From assembly GCA_913009765.1 (NCBI GenBank), contig CAJVYT010000050.1, positions 1-15,579 of the forward strand: a DNA stretch of 15,579 nucleotides, given 5' to 3'. Below, piece after piece: positions 15,165 through 15,579 of the stretch. The position numbers and the translations under genes are program-made. The stretch comes from an uncultured candidate division Zixibacteria bacterium (GTDB lineage: Bacteria; Zixibacteria; MSB-5A5; GN15; FEB-12). The stretch's first letter is position 1. Every line of letters begins with the position of its first letter. A model generated the notes under the pieces. The model saw only the letters and a program-made list of their open reading frames with translations, ran no database searches and was not told the DNA's origin.

Positions 15165-15521
15165 ATGAATATACCATCAGAACTCAAATACACAAAAGAA
15201 CATGAGTGGGTCCGCATTGAAGACAAAATTGCGACAATAGGAGTCACAGATTATGCACAAACTGAATTGACCGATATTACTTTTTTTGAACTTCCGGAAA
15301 TTGGACGGGAAGTGAAACAAATGGAAGAAATCGGTGTTATAGAAACATCAAAGGCTGTTTCAGAAATATATTCTCCGGTCAGTGGAAAAGTTATTGAAGT
15401 GCATGCTGCATTAGATGATACGCCGGATACTTTGAATTCAGATCCCTATGGTGAAGGATGGCTGGTGAAAATTGAAATCTCTGATGAAGCTGAAGTGGAA
15501 CAATTATTGTCTGCTGATGCG
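15165..15521 (+). CDS. gcvH: Glycine cleavage system H protein, C-terminally truncated by adapter
   Basis: The lipoylated shuttle protein of the glycine cleavage complex, carrying the methylamine group from the P to the T protein. It has the standard H-protein opening (YTKEHEWVRIEDKIATIGVTDYAQTELTDI) and the lipoyl site ETSKAVSEIYSPVSG with Lys63, then DPYGEGWLVKIEI. 119 residues are genuine; the family usually has about 127, so only the last 8-10 are missing. The following residues in the open frame (RSEEHTSELQSH) are translated adapter. GAGGA at 15156-15160 is the ribosome-binding site. No gcvT or gcvP is present; they could lie beyond the cut. H-like proteins also serve in lipoate relay, so the role rests on the family call. 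Confidence 0.93.
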
Positions 15522-15579
15522 AGATCGGAAGAGCACACGTCTGAACTCCAGTCACACTGATATATCTCGTATGCCGTCT
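15522..15579. other. Illumina TruSeq P7 index adapter (artefact)
   Basis: AGATCGGAAGAGCACACG at 15522 starts the TruSeq index adapter, followed by the index bases ACTGATAT and then ATCTCGTATGCCGTCT. Genomic sequence ends at 15521. Confidence 0.98.

Noticed and set aside
14579..15247. 222-residue minus-strand open frame over the end of accC and the start of gcvH
   Set aside because: It lies antisense to two clear genes; its composition (Phe, Asn, His and Ser rich) is what an antisense frame of such genes gives.

Overview
The window is an AT-rich contig (GC estimated by eye at a little under 40%) from a Gram-negative-type bacterium. Four genes point to a double membrane: a TonB-dependent receptor with an N-terminal carboxypeptidase-regulatory-like domain, a mono-haem cytochrome fused to an outer-membrane beta-barrel, a split pair of heptose kinase and adenylyltransferase genes for LPS/ADP-heptose, and a type IV pilus PilT ATPase. 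The receptor architecture and low GC suggest the Bacteroidetes/FCB side of the tree or a related candidate phylum. No rRNA or other decisive marker is present, so I do not name a taxon. Both ends are sequencing artefacts: 1-123 is a T-rich tail plus the Illumina P5 adapter, and 15522-15579 is a TruSeq P7 index adapter. Only 124-15521 is genomic, and the two end genes (GH57 and gcvH) are cut by adapter.

Layout. (1) 124-842, minus strand: a two-gene operon of a DUF3467 protein and the N-terminus of a GH57 alpha-glucan branching-type enzyme, stop and start codons touching. (2) 888-2487: hldA/rfaE1-type kinase and rfaE2-type adenylyltransferase with a promoter and a terminator. (3) 2506-4007: a signal-peptide CxxCH cytochrome-porin of the Cyc2-like type, with a strong promoter overlapped by a palindrome and closed by a 13-bp perfect terminator. 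(4) 4008-4475: a 468-nt gene-free region holding a candidate minus-strand structured small RNA and five copies of the heptamer ATTTGTC. (5) 4476-6407: dCMP deaminase and type I glutamine synthetase. (6) 6408-9775: a TetR regulator followed by the TonB-dependent receptor, with palindromes before each. (7) 9776-10012: a palindromic GGCGGAA element. (8) 10013-13543: an apparent operon of TPR protein, Xaa-Pro aminopeptidase, accB (biotin carrier) and pilT, ended by a terminator. (9) 13669-15521: accC (biotin carboxylase, TTG start) and gcvH, with their own promoter.

How the genes fit together. accB and accC supply two parts of acetyl-CoA carboxylase, but pilT and a terminator separate them, so their expression is probably uncoupled. 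The heptose pair feeds LPS core synthesis. TetR probably controls itself and the adjacent receptor. The cytochrome-porin stands alone with its own promoter and terminator. It is the best candidate for unusual physiology, namely moving electrons across the outer membrane. The most original non-coding signals lie in 4100-4440.
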